Source of the DNA: Phycisphaerales bacterium
GTDB lineage: Bacteria; Planctomycetota; Phycisphaerae; Phycisphaerales; SM1A02
Assembly (NCBI GenBank): GCA_030748805.1
Contig: JASMLG010000010.1
Location: 1-64,000 of the forward strand
Direction: 5' to 3'
DNA length: 64,000 bases
A model generated the notes under the pieces. It was not told the DNA's origin and searched no databases. It saw only the letters and a program-made list of their open reading frames with translations. The stretch's first letter is position 1. Every line of letters begins with the position of its first letter. This document shows positions 8,024-16,640 of the stretch, piece after piece. Both the position numbers and the translations under genes were made by a program.

Positions 8024-8368
8024 ATGAAAAAGCTTGTTGCTTTCACAACCCTAGCCACACTCGGCCTCATGATGTTTGATGTTGATACCGCTATGGCTCA
8101 AGATGCTACTCACAGTGCGGATGCTGCTAACAAACTAGCTAAAGCTGGTGCAAGTGGTCTCAAGGGAATTGGTGGCGGTCTCGCTGCTGGTCTTGGCGCT
8201 CTTGGCGCTGGTGTTGGTATTGGTCGTATTGGCGGTGGCGCTGTTGAAGCGATTGCTCGTCAACCCGAAATGGCTGGCACCATCGGTACCAACATGATTA
8301 TTACTGCTGCACTTGTTGAAGGTGTTGCACTCTTCGCTGTTGTAATTGGTCTTTTGGCCATTATGTAA
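8024..8368 (+). CDS. atpE: F-type ATPase subunit c with a predicted signal peptide
   Basis: This is the rotor-ring subunit that carries one ion per copy. The mature part has the glycine-rich first helix (GGGLAAGLGALGAGVGIGRIG), the RQPE polar loop and the second helix ITAALVEGVALFAVVIG with the ion-binding Glu. The residue after that Glu is Gly rather than Ser or Thr, and helix 1 lacks an obvious Gln ligand, so it looks proton-type rather than Na+-type. The protein has 114 residues against the usual 70-90. The extra N-terminus (MKKLVAFTTLATLGLMMFDV, then AMA before QDATH) looks like a cleavable signal peptide plus a short polar spacer. GGA lies 7 nt before the ATG. Confidence 0.94.
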   Translation: MKKLVAFTTLATLGLMMFDVDTAMAQDATHSADAANKLAKAGASGLKGIGGGLAAGLGALGAGVGIGRIGGGAVEAIARQPEMAGTIGTNMIITAALVEGVALFAVVIGLLAIM

Positions 8369-8441
8369 GAGTTGCTGTGTTGGAAACTTAGTAGGCTTCC
8401 TGCCACTCCACACAACTTCTCGTCACAAGGAAGGTCCGCCC

Positions 8442-8972
8442 ATGATGAACCTTTTCATTGCATCTGAGAATGCATCAGAATCGCCATTCGACATTGATTT
8501 CCTTACACTTGGAACTGCAATTGTTGTGTTCGTGATTTTTTTGCTCCTCGCATCTAAATTAGTCTGGCCACACATTATTGGTGGTCTAGATCAACGCGAG
8601 CAAAAACTACGCGATGATTTAGAAGCAGCTGAAGAAGCCCGAATTCAAGCAAAGGCAGCTCTAGGGGAATATGAGGACGAACTTAAAAAGGCACGTACGG
8701 AAGCGGGCGAAATGATTGCAAAAGCAAGACAGGATGCAAAAGCCGCTGCCGAAGAACTTCGTTCGAATAACACTCGGGAACTTGCTGAAATGAAAAGTGC
8801 TGCAACTGCAGATATTAACGCTGCTAAGAAAGCAGCTATTGGCGAATTGCACAGTGAAGCAAGTAATTTGGCAGTTGAAATTGCAGGCCGCATTCTCGAT
8901 AGAGAAATCTCTGCTGAAGATCAAGAAGCCCTACTTACTGAATCCCTTGCTGAAATGGGACAAACAAAGTGA
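8442..8972 (+). CDS. atpF: F-type ATPase subunit b
   Basis: This peripheral-stalk subunit has one N-terminal membrane helix (AIVVFVIFLLLASKLVWP) followed by a long, highly charged, Ala-rich coiled coil (LDQREQKLRDDLEAAEEAR onwards) that reaches up to F1. The open frame starts earlier at 8346, but that overlaps atpE. The strong AAGGAAGG 7 nt before the ATG at 8442 (with a second ATG directly after) fixes the start, giving 176 residues. Its stop overlaps the GTG start of atpH. Confidence 0.94.
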   Translation: MMNLFIASENASESPFDIDFLTLGTAIVVFVIFLLLASKLVWPHIIGGLDQREQKLRDDLEAAEEARIQAKAALGEYEDELKKARTEAGEMIAKARQDAKAAAEELRSNNTRELAEMKSAATADINAAKKAAIGELHSEASNLAVEIAGRILDREISAEDQEALLTESLAEMGQTK

Positions 8973-9571
8973 CCTGCCAAACCGACGCTCTCGCTACTGT
9001 TTACGCTAAAAGTTTGTTTGAACTTGCATCAGACGCTGGCGGCAATGACAAAATTGTCGAGATTGCAGACGAATTAGAGCAGGTTTGTGAACTCATGCGC
9101 CAAAACAATGAAGTTCGCTTGTTCTTTGCTTCCCCGATTGTGGATGTTTCAAAACGTGGAGAAGCTCTTTCATCAATTTTTTCGAATCGAGTTACCGACT
9201 TAACACTCCGCTTCCTTCTTGTACTGAACAACAAGGGGCGACTGAATCACCTTGAATCCATCAGTGCTTCTTTTGACATGCTTGTCCAAGAGGCGTTTGG
9301 CAAAGTCGAGGTTGATCTTTTTACACCAATCGCTATCGACGCACTAGCAATCAACACTATCAAGGAAAAAGTACATTCCATGCTTGGAAAAGAACCGATC
9401 ATGCACCCGTATATCGATAAAGCAATGATTGGCGGAATTAAACTACGCATCGGAGACCAACTTATCGATGGTTCCGTGCAAACAAAACTGCGGCGTCTCT
9501 CTGAATCCCTTAAAACAAGCGGCGGTAGCTCTATTAGAGAGAATTTTGATACGTACCTGGAAGATAACTAA
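8969..9571 (+). CDS. atpH: F-type ATPase subunit delta
   Basis: This subunit ties the peripheral stalk to the top of the F1 head. The N-terminal helical bundle opens with the family pattern ALATVYAKSLFELA, and the middle has RFLLVLNNKGRLNHL, as in OSCP/delta. The C-terminal part (IGGIKLRIGDQLIDGSVQTKL) matches the conserved end. It starts at a GTG overlapping the atpF stop (GTGA), so the two are translationally coupled. Its 200 residues are slightly longer than the usual ~180. Confidence 0.93.
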   Translation: MTCQTDALATVYAKSLFELASDAGGNDKIVEIADELEQVCELMRQNNEVRLFFASPIVDVSKRGEALSSIFSNRVTDLTLRFLLVLNNKGRLNHLESISASFDMLVQEAFGKVEVDLFTPIAIDALAINTIKEKVHSMLGKEPIMHPYIDKAMIGGIKLRIGDQLIDGSVQTKLRRLSESLKTSGGSSIRENFDTYLEDN

Positions 9572-9604
9572 CTTAGAAAGACCTTTTCAAAGGCGAGGAA
9601 TATC

Positions 9605-11152
9605 GTGAAGATTAAAACAGACGAAATCACATCAGTAATCAAACAAGAAATAAAACAATTCAGCAGTGAACTTGAGATCTCTGAAGTCGGTCAGGTTGTA
9701 GAAGTTGGCGACGGAATTGCACGAATTTACGGACTTTCGGGCTGCATGGCTGGTGAGTTACTAGAATTTGAAACACCTCGCGGTACTGTTATGGGTCAGG
9801 CAATGAACCTTGAAGAAGATACTGTAGGTGCAATTATCTATGGTGATTACCTTGCTGTTGAAGAAGGTAACACGGTTAAAACAACCAAGCGTCTTCTTGA
9901 AGTTCCGACTGGACCCGAACTACTTGGTCGTGTCGTTGACCCGCTTGGCAATCCTGTTGATGGTGGTCCACAAATCAATGCTTCAAGTAGTTCAAAATTA
10001 GATATCGTTGCACCGGGTATTGCTGCTAGACAACCCGTAGTTGAACCAATGCAAACTGGTATCAAAGCCGTTGACTCTATGATTCCAATTGGTCGTGGGC
10101 AGCGAGAACTCATTATTGGTGACAGAAAAACAGGTAAAACAGCAGTAGCAATTGACACAATCATTAACCAAAAACAATATTGGGGTACTGATGATGCTGT
10201 TGTTTGTATTTATGTTGCGGTTGGCCAGAAGGACTCAACAGTTGCTGGGGTAATCGAGACACTTAAGACAAACGGTGCTATGGATTACACAATTGTGGTA
10301 GTTGCTGGATCTTCAACATCCGCCCCACTCCAATACATTGCACCGTACGCTGGTTGCGCAATGGGTGAGTACTTCATGTGGCAAGGCAAAGAAGGTAAGA
10401 CCCCTAAGCATGCACTTTGCATTTACGATGACCTTTCAAAGCAAGCAACTGCATATCGACAACTTTCACTTCTTCTTCGACGCCCTCCAGGTCGAGAAGC
10501 GTTCCCCGGCGATGTATTTTATCTTCACAGCCGATTGCTTGAACGTGCAACAAAACTCTCAGATAATAATGGCGGAGGATCACTTACAGCCCTTCCAATA
10601 ATCGAAACACAAGAAGGTGACGTTTCTGCTTACATCCCAACGAACGTAATTTCAATTACCGACGGACAAATATACTTACAACCAGAGTTATTTGCTTCAG
10701 GCGTCCGTCCTGCAATTAACGTGGGTATTTCTGTAAGCCGTGTCGGTGGGAATGCACAAATTAAGGCCATGAAAGAAGTTGCTGGCTCACTACGCCTTGA
10801 CCTTGCCGCTTACCGAGAACTTGAGGCATTTGCTCAACTTGGTACTGAACTTGACGCAGCTAGTCAACAACAATTAGATCGTGGTGCACGACTTGTTGAA
10901 TTATTAAAGCAAGGCCAATACACACCATATAAGGCTATAGATCAATCGATTTCAATTTATGCTGCATCCAAAGGATTCCTAGATGATGTTGACTTGAACA
11001 AAGTTCACTCATTTGAAGAAGGGCTTCTTGAATACATGAACACTTCGGCTAAATCCACTAAGGACAAACTTGTTGAAGCTATGTCATTCAAGGGTCTTGA
11101 AGACGACTTCAATACCGCCATTGGCGAATTCAAAGCAACCTTTGTTTCATAG
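9605..11152 (+). CDS. atpA: F-type ATPase subunit alpha
   Basis: This is the non-catalytic nucleotide-binding subunit of the F1 hexamer. An N-terminal beta-barrel domain ([18 protein letters not shown]) is followed by the P-loop GDRKTGKTA near residues 175-183. The ATPase signature region [17 protein letters not shown] is present, and a C-terminal helical domain follows. The 515 residues are normal. It starts at GTG with GAGGA 5 nt upstream. It is the last atp gene: a strong terminator follows within 20 nt. The expected next genes (gamma, beta, epsilon) are absent from the window. Confidence 0.97.
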   Translation: MKIKTDEITSVIKQEIKQFSSELEISEVGQVVEVGDGIARIYGLSGCMAGELLEFETPRGTVMGQAMNLEEDTVGAIIYGDYLAVEEGNTVKTTKRLLEVPTGPELLGRVVDPLGNPVDGGPQINASSSSKLDIVAPGIAARQPVVEPMQTGIKAVDSMIPIGRGQRELIIGDRKTGKTAVAIDTIINQKQYWGTDDAVVCIYVAVGQKDSTVAGVIETLKTNGAMDYTIVVVAGSSTSAPLQYIAPYAGCAMGEYFMWQGKEGKTPKHALCIYDDLSKQATAYRQLSLLLRRPPGREAFPGDVFYLHSRLLERATKLSDNNGGGSLTALPIIETQEGDVSAYIPTNVISITDGQIYLQPELFASGVRPAINVGISVSRVGGNAQIKAMKEVAGSLRLDLAAYRELEAFAQLGTELDAASQQQLDRGARLVELLKQGQYTPYKAIDQSISIYAASKGFLDDVDLNKVHSFEEGLLEYMNTSAKSTKDKLVEAMSFKGLEDDFNTAIGEFKATFVS

Positions 11153-11171
11153 CCATCGATAATCTCAACTT

Positions 11172-11204
11172 AAAAAAGCCCCTTGGCTTCCAATGGGCTT
11201 TTTT
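11172..11204 (+). terminator. Rho-independent terminator after atpA
   Basis: The left arm runs from the A-run at 11172 through GCCC and TTGG; the right arm has CCAA, GGGC and a T-run to 11204. The stem has one C-T mismatch and a 3-nt loop. The A-run/T-run flanks and the position 20 nt after atpA make it a convincing end of the operon. Confidence 0.85.
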
Positions 11205-11281
11205 AGTACGAACAACCTTGTAACCTGAAACGTAATTTTGATGGTTAAAATGTGGCTTTTTAACCGATTAAGAGAGAAATT

Positions 11282-12307
11282 ATGAGCGAATTACAAACAC
11301 AACACCGTCTTATTCCAGCCGCACTTGAAGCCATCTCAACCGCTTGCGCTGTTTCTCGGGCTGTCCAAGCAAATCTAGCACAAATTTGCGAAGTGACTAA
11401 GGATGACCGGAGCCCTGTGACGGTCGCTGACTTTGCTGTGCAGGCAATTGTTTCCCTGAGTCTGGCTGACTCACTCGATTCCTCCGACCGCCGCATCGTA
11501 GGTGAAGAGGACGCAGCGGTTTTAAGAACCGATGAACAAACTGTGGTTCGCAAAGCCGTCTTGGAAGCTGTGCAGTCATGGCGACCACAAGTAACTGAAG
11601 ATGAAATGCTTGATGCTATTGATGCGTGTAACCATGATGGGAGTTCAAATGCATTTTGGGCACTTGACCCCATTGATGGAACGAAGGGGTTTTTACGCGG
11701 ACAACATTACGCCATCGCACTCGGTCGAATCGAAGATGGCGAAGTAGTCGCAGGTGTGATGGGTTGCCCCAACTTATCAGTAGACCAATCATTCCCACTC
11801 AGCGAAATTGATCCACAAGGTGTTGTCTACGCTGCATCAAAAGGCGCCGGAGCGTGGGAATTTGCTGACTGCAATCCTACTTCTTCGCCCATGCGAATCG
11901 TTGCACAACAATACGAGGCCTCAAGACCAATACGTTTTTGTGAATCGGCTGAAATAGGACATTCCAATCGTGGCGACAGTGGAAGAATTGTCGGCGCTAT
12001 TGGCACCGAGGGTGAACCAGCGCGTTTAGATAGCCAGTGCAAATATTCGCTTGTTGCCCGCGGTCAAGCGGATGGATACTTGCGATTGCCAACTAGTAAA
12101 ACGTATGTTGAAAAAATTTGGGATCATGCTGCTGGGCTTTGCATTGCAACTGAAGCAGGAGCAATCGTCAGCGATGTCACTGGCAAACCCCTTGATTTTA
12201 CACATGGGCATCGTCTTGAAAAAAATCGCGGGGTCATTTGTGCTACTAACGGACTTCATCAAAGGATCATCGCAGCAATCGATGATCTTGCGATAGCAAG
12301 GATCTAA
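11282..12307 (+). CDS. 3'(2'),5'-bisphosphate nucleotidase (Hal2/SAL1 type)
   Basis: This enzyme likely removes the 3'-phosphate from PAP, the toxic by-product of sulfate activation through PAPS. It belongs to the Li+-sensitive inositol-monophosphatase superfamily. The metal-binding motifs are present: VGEED, DPIDGTKGFLRG and the late IWDHAAG. The spacing between them and the 341-residue length fit the eukaryote-like Hal2/SAL1 branch better than the shorter bacterial CysQ. The start has AGAGAG about 7 nt upstream. It is followed 3 nt later by a sulfate-type permease, which supports the PAP role over inositol phosphates. Confidence 0.88.
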   Translation: MSELQTQHRLIPAALEAISTACAVSRAVQANLAQICEVTKDDRSPVTVADFAVQAIVSLSLADSLDSSDRRIVGEEDAAVLRTDEQTVVRKAVLEAVQSWRPQVTEDEMLDAIDACNHDGSSNAFWALDPIDGTKGFLRGQHYAIALGRIEDGEVVAGVMGCPNLSVDQSFPLSEIDPQGVVYAASKGAGAWEFADCNPTSSPMRIVAQQYEASRPIRFCESAEIGHSNRGDSGRIVGAIGTEGEPARLDSQCKYSLVARGQADGYLRLPTSKTYVEKIWDHAAGLCIATEAGAIVSDVTGKPLDFTHGHRLEKNRGVICATNGLHQRIIAAIDDLAIARI

Positions 12308-12310
12308 ACA

Positions 12311-14143
12311 ATGTCATTCCACGCATGGTTAACAGTATTCGTAATTGGGGGTGTTGTTTGGGGGTTAATACAAAAAAAGAAAATTGGGCCAGATCTAATA
12401 ATGACAGGCGGTTTAGTTTTCTTAATGATTACACAAGTAATCACACTTGATGAAGCAACTGCTGGTTTTTCTGGTCGTCCAATACTTATGATTGCTGGTC
12501 TTTTAGTAGTTGCTTCTGCACTTCAAGAAACGGGTGGTATAGAGCTCATTGGCAAAAAACTTCTGGGTAAGCCAACATCTTTAGCAAGTGCACAATTAAG
12601 AATGATGCTGCCAGTCGCTGCAATGTCGGCTTTTATGAACACTACACCAATCGTGGCAATGTATTTGCCAATGATAAACAGGTGGTCAAAGAAACTAAGA
12701 ATTTCCCCCTCTAAGTTATTTATGCCATTGAGTTTTGCGGGAATTCTTGGTGGTCAAGGAACGATGATTGGTACTGGTTCCAATCTGATTATCATGGGAC
12801 TTTTTATTGATTGGTGGCAAAACCCACCACATTGGGTTCAAACCATTGATGTTTCTGCTCCTAGTGGGACGATTGCAATGTGGGGAGCCGCTTGGATTGG
12901 TGTTCCAGTAGCAATTTTGGGAATTGCTTTCATTATATTCACTTCGAAGTGGCTGCTTCCAGGTAGACCTGCTCTAGAAACTGTCGAGTTACGAAAACGT
13001 GAATATGAAATAAAAATGTCAATTGAAAAAGGCGCTTCAATTGTAGGAAAAACAATTGCTGATGCTGGATTGAGAAGTTTGCACGGACTTTATTTGTATG
13101 CCATTGTTCGAGATGACAATCTAATTGCGGGTATAACACCACAAGTAATTATTCAACAAGACGATAAACTTATTTTCGTTGGTGATGTCCGATCAGTTGT
13201 AGACCTTAGAAAAACTCGTGGCCTTATTCCTGCAGTTGAAGAGTTGCGTGATTTTGAAGGACGACCGTTTGCGAGAAAAATGCTTGAAGCAGTGGTTTCT
13301 GGAAGCTCCCCTCTTGTCGGCCAAACCATTCGAAATTCACAATTTCGTACAACTTACAACGCTGCTATCCTCGCCGTTCATCGCAAAGGGCACCATATAG
13401 AGGGAAAAATTGGTGACATTAAGTTAGAGCCAGGAGATACACTGCTTCTTGAGTCGGGTGGTGACTTTCTGAATACTTGGAAGCATAGCCGCCACTTCTA
13501 TCTTGTTTCAGAACTTGATGATTCTAGACCAACCCTTCATAATAAAGCTTGGATATCCATTGGATTACTTGCGCTATTGATAGCCATGCTTACATCCGGA
13601 GTGGTTGACAAAGTCGCTGCAATTTGGCTCTGTGGACTACTTATGGTTCTATTAAAGTGCATCAGTGGACCAGTTGCGCGAAAAGCCATTAATTTACAGA
13701 TTTTGGTTGTTATAGGGTCAGCAATGGGAATCGGTAAGGCGGTCGAGAAAAGCGGATTGGCTGAGGTGGTTAGCTCTGGGTTGCTTGATTTTGCAAACAA
13801 TATTAACTTAGGGGATTACGGATCATTGTTTTTGGTGTTTCTAATGACAAGTGTCGCAGCACAACTTATGACAAACTTTGGTGCTGCGGTAATAATGTTT
13901 CCAATCGTAATTAGCGCTGCAGAAAATCTTGGTTTAAGCCCTTATCCATTTGTCTTTACTATGATGGCAGCTGCTGGATGCAACTTTATGACACCAGTAA
14001 CCTATCAAACAAATCTAATGGTATACGGTCCCGGTGGTTACAAATTTACGGACTTCTCAAAACTTGGAATCCCTCTAACGATCCTTGTGGGGATTATTGC
14101 AACATTAATTGCTCCTCAGGTATTCCCATTCTTACCAACATGA
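12311..14143 (+). CDS. SLC13/DASS-type permease with two RCK C-terminal domains
   Basis: This inner-membrane ion-coupled anion transporter has 610 residues. Hydrophobic segments at the N-terminus include a family-like MNTTPIVAMYLPMI stretch and GGQGTMIGTGSNLII. A central soluble region holds two TrkA-C (RCK-C) domains (KGASIVGKTIADAGLRSLHG and GSSPLVGQTIRNSQFR). A second membrane half includes FMTPVTYQTNLMVYGPGGY. This is the layout of bacterial and algal SLT-type sulfate or sulfate/dicarboxylate permeases. Together with the PAP phosphatase 3 nt upstream, sulfate is the likeliest substrate; substrate assignment is inference. The stop overlaps the start of the next gene (ATGA). Confidence 0.85.
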   Translation: MSFHAWLTVFVIGGVVWGLIQKKKIGPDLIMTGGLVFLMITQVITLDEATAGFSGRPILMIAGLLVVASALQETGGIELIGKKLLGKPTSLASAQLRMMLPVAAMSAFMNTTPIVAMYLPMINRWSKKLRISPSKLFMPLSFAGILGGQGTMIGTGSNLIIMGLFIDWWQNPPHWVQTIDVSAPSGTIAMWGAAWIGVPVAILGIAFIIFTSKWLLPGRPALETVELRKREYEIKMSIEKGASIVGKTIADAGLRSLHGLYLYAIVRDDNLIAGITPQVIIQQDDKLIFVGDVRSVVDLRKTRGLIPAVEELRDFEGRPFARKMLEAVVSGSSPLVGQTIRNSQFRTTYNAAILAVHRKGHHIEGKIGDIKLEPGDTLLLESGGDFLNTWKHSRHFYLVSELDDSRPTLHNKAWISIGLLALLIAMLTSGVVDKVAAIWLCGLLMVLLKCISGPVARKAINLQILVVIGSAMGIGKAVEKSGLAEVVSSGLLDFANNINLGDYGSLFLVFLMTSVAAQLMTNFGAAVIMFPIVISAAENLGLSPYPFVFTMMAAAGCNFMTPVTYQTNLMVYGPGGYKFTDFSKLGIPLTILVGIIATLIAPQVFPFLPT

Positions 14144-15069
14144 TTAATCGGTATTTGAGCATATTAACTTGCTTGGTTATTGTTGTGGGGTGTAGTTGGG
14201 TTCTAGGAAATATTCTCTCGGATCGATGGGTATGGAGTCAGTGGTTTTCTTGGATTCCTACTTTAGGTGTCCTTTTCTTGTTTTTAGTAGTAAATTTATT
14301 AGTAATAATTTCAAAATCAAAGAAACGGGCTGTTTTGTTGTCTACTTGCTCAGTTGCTTTACTAATCTGGTTTTCATTCGTTGAAAACAAATTTTTTATT
14401 AACATAGAACCAGACCAAGACAAAGGGATTAGTATTGCCGCGTGGACGATGAGCCATCCCAAAAAAAAAGTGTCTTCAATGTCGGCAAATAAAATTGTAT
14501 TATTAGATGCAGACATAACTTTACTAACTCATGGATGGCATGTTCGTGGGGAGGAAACAATAAAAGACTGGCTAGAACCCAAGGGAAGAAAACTTATTAG
14601 TGGTCCATTCACCTTACTTACTAAGTTTCAGGCGATAGAGATTCGATCACTTATTGCATCGGATGGTATTTACATTTCGATGTTTGTTTTAGACACAACA
14701 GAAAAATTAGGGAAACCCCTAATTTTGTGGGCAATAGACCTTCCTTCATCCTTATTAATCCCAAGAGTAGAGATTGCCAACCGAACTAAAAGATTACTCA
14801 AGAAAATTAATGCACCAAAGCCAGATGTTGTGATGGGCGATTTTAATATGACTCTTAATAGTTATTCGATTAAAGCTCTTTTCCCAAACCATAAAGACGC
14901 TAGTGATGATGGTGGTACTGGTTGGATAGCATCATATCCATCATGGTTTCCTGTGTACCACATTGACCACACCCTGATTGCAGATTGGCTAAACGCCAGA
15001 TCGTATGAATTGATTAACCCAAACATTGGTCGCCATAGAATACAGAGCACGAAAATCACCACGAAATAG
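14140..15069 (+). CDS. Membrane-anchored EEP-fold (endonuclease/exonuclease/phosphatase) protein
   Basis: Two or three N-terminal hydrophobic segments (LSILTCLVIVVGCSWVLG, LGVLFLFLVVNLLVII) are followed by a domain ending with GDFNMT and HIDHTLI. These match the Asp-Asn and Asp-His catalytic motifs of the EEP superfamily. The N-terminal family motifs are poor: where an Asn (N-x-L) and a metal-binding Glu (LQE) are expected I read AWTMSHP and VLLDADITLL. It may therefore be a divergent or inactive member. The frame is open from 13978, but the ATG at 14140 overlaps the permease stop, giving 309 residues and translational coupling. Confidence 0.68.
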   Translation: MINRYLSILTCLVIVVGCSWVLGNILSDRWVWSQWFSWIPTLGVLFLFLVVNLLVIISKSKKRAVLLSTCSVALLIWFSFVENKFFINIEPDQDKGISIAAWTMSHPKKKVSSMSANKIVLLDADITLLTHGWHVRGEETIKDWLEPKGRKLISGPFTLLTKFQAIEIRSLIASDGIYISMFVLDTTEKLGKPLILWAIDLPSSLLIPRVEIANRTKRLLKKINAPKPDVVMGDFNMTLNSYSIKALFPNHKDASDDGGTGWIASYPSWFPVYHIDHTLIADWLNARSYELINPNIGRHRIQSTKITTK

Positions 15070-15090
15070 ATTGCCAAATAATATTATGCT

Positions 15091-15867
15091 TTACTGTGCT
15101 GAAAAGATGTCGTAGATTAGATCATCAAGGTTACGCATTCCATCGAAATCCTCTGGTGGAAGTGAGGTTAACTCTGATCTAACAATTACGTCGTCCTTCC
15201 ACGAAACAGAACCGTCTCCACGCAGAAGGTTGTATCCAACTCCATGGCTATAATCAGATTTTGTGCGAAGACCATCTGTGGCAAGAATTAAACTTCTGCC
15301 CTGTAGGAGCGATCGCCTCTTTCCTGTTCGCCAATCCTTGTGACCAACATAGTGATAATTACTGAAAAGTGGTTCTTCTATGTTTTTAGTTTCCCACATT
15401 TCTTTGCACCGTTCAATTGTGTGTTCGCCTTCATGGCTTGGACAGTAATATGACTCGGCAGCATCACAATAATGCCACTTATATAGGTGACCAAGACCAT
15501 CCCAGTTTGAGTCCTTCAATGGCTCGGGAACTGGGTGTTGACCTTCAGCATAATGCAATAATGATGAACTTTGTTCTTCGTTTCGAACAAGCGCTAGCAT
15601 GCCGGGGTTCGGTTCTGGTAAATCAAGAACGGTTGCTGTTGGTAATTTGTTTCGCCGGTCACCACTAAACATTGTTAGTGCTTGACCAATTTGTCTTTGG
15701 TTAGAAGCACAAATAACTCGTCGAGCGTTTTCTCGAACGGAAGATAGTGCTGGCATAAGTAATCCAGCAAGTAAAGAAGTGATACTCATTACAACAATCA
15801 ACTCCATCAAACTAAAACCACGATGGTGCTGTTGCTTTAGGTAAAATATTCCGTCTGTGTGTCTCAT
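15091..15867 (-). CDS. Type II pseudopilin-like protein with H-X9-DG motif
   Basis: The N-terminus has a class III prepilin signal: a basic leader and GFSLMELIVVM, with cleavage expected after the Gly and Glu at +5, then a hydrophobic helix to about residue 45. A globular secreted domain follows. Near the C-terminus SHGVGYNLLRGDGSV gives His, nine residues, then Asp-Gly: the H-X9-DG motif widespread in planctomycete pseudopilin-like proteins. It has 258 residues. No secretion ATPase, prepilin peptidase or other pilin is nearby, so it is an orphan substrate of a pilus or type II system encoded elsewhere. It is divergent from the sigma factor gene. Confidence 0.85.
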   Translation of the reverse strand: MRHTDGIFYLKQQHHRGFSLMELIVVMSITSLLAGLLMPALSSVRENARRVICASNQRQIGQALTMFSGDRRNKLPTATVLDLPEPNPGMLALVRNEEQSSSLLHYAEGQHPVPEPLKDSNWDGLGHLYKWHYCDAAESYYCPSHEGEHTIERCKEMWETKNIEEPLFSNYHYVGHKDWRTGKRRSLLQGRSLILATDGLRTKSDYSHGVGYNLLRGDGSVSWKDDVIVRSELTSLPPEDFDGMRNLDDLIYDIFSAQ

Positions 15868-16052
15868 AACATAAGCGCGTAACTACAACGCTCCGCATGT
15901 AGCATAGTGGCTTTTTGAAGAAATGCGATATTATTCTGGAATCTTCTGTAAAAAATCGGTACACTTTCAACTATTGAACATCGCCCATTTGTTGGTGTAC
16001 GGCTTTTGTTAGGCAGGCAATGGTGTTCTTAGCAGAGTGTGGAGTGAGGATT

Positions 16053-16616
16053 ATGCCAAATAACGAGCCAGACTACCGACTCATGCGACGCGTCGCTCTA
16101 GGCGAAGAAGAAGCTGTTTCTGAACTTTATGATAGGTATAGTGCTCTTGTTTTCAAACTTTCTATCCAATTCTTGTCAAATCAAGCAGAAGCAGAAGACG
16201 CTGTTCAAGAGATTTTTGTGCGGTTATGGAAAACCGCAGATCGTTTTGATCCAAGAAAAGCTAAATTAGTGACTTGGGTAATGCTTATTACCAGACGTCA
16301 CTTAATTGACCGTATTCGTCGAAAAACAGTACGTCCCAAACAACAAGAACTTACCAAACAACACGAAATTTCTGCAACCGATACGCCATTACCATCGAAT
16401 ATCCTTCTACAGGAACGTAATGCCCAGTTATGGCAAGCACTACAAAATCTTTCAGAAATGCAAATCGTAGTAATTGAAAGGGCTTATTTTCAGGGCTTCA
16501 CTTTAAGAGAAATAAGCCGACAAATAGACGCACCGTTAGGAACGGTGAAATCAGCACTGAGCCGCGGGTTGCTCCGCCTAAGGGAGCACGGGTTAAAGGA
16601 CGCATCAGCACTTTAA
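16053..16616 (+). CDS. ECF-type RNA polymerase sigma factor
   Basis: This is a small sigma-70 family protein with region 2 (VSELYDRYSALVFKLSIQFL, then AEDAVQEIFVRLWK) and region 4 (LSEMQIVVIERAYFQGFTLREI with the helix-turn-helix GTVKSALSRGLLRLRE). It has no region 1 or 3. An earlier ATG exists at 16020, but GGAG lies 8 nt before the ATG at 16053, giving 187 residues. The downstream gene encodes a single-pass membrane protein with the layout of an anti-sigma factor, so the two likely form a membrane-controlled regulatory pair. Target promoters are unknown. Confidence 0.93.
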   Translation: MPNNEPDYRLMRRVALGEEEAVSELYDRYSALVFKLSIQFLSNQAEAEDAVQEIFVRLWKTADRFDPRKAKLVTWVMLITRRHLIDRIRRKTVRPKQQELTKQHEISATDTPLPSNILLQERNAQLWQALQNLSEMQIVVIERAYFQGFTLREISRQIDAPLGTVKSALSRGLLRLREHGLKDASAL

Positions 16617-16640
16617 ATGTGTTAACCGATAGAACTAACT

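Noticed and set aside
15940..15975. ECF-type promoter (GGAAT ... CGGTA) before the sigma gene
   Set aside because: The boxes are only about 14 nt apart and imperfect, short of the usual 16-17 nt spacing for such promoters.
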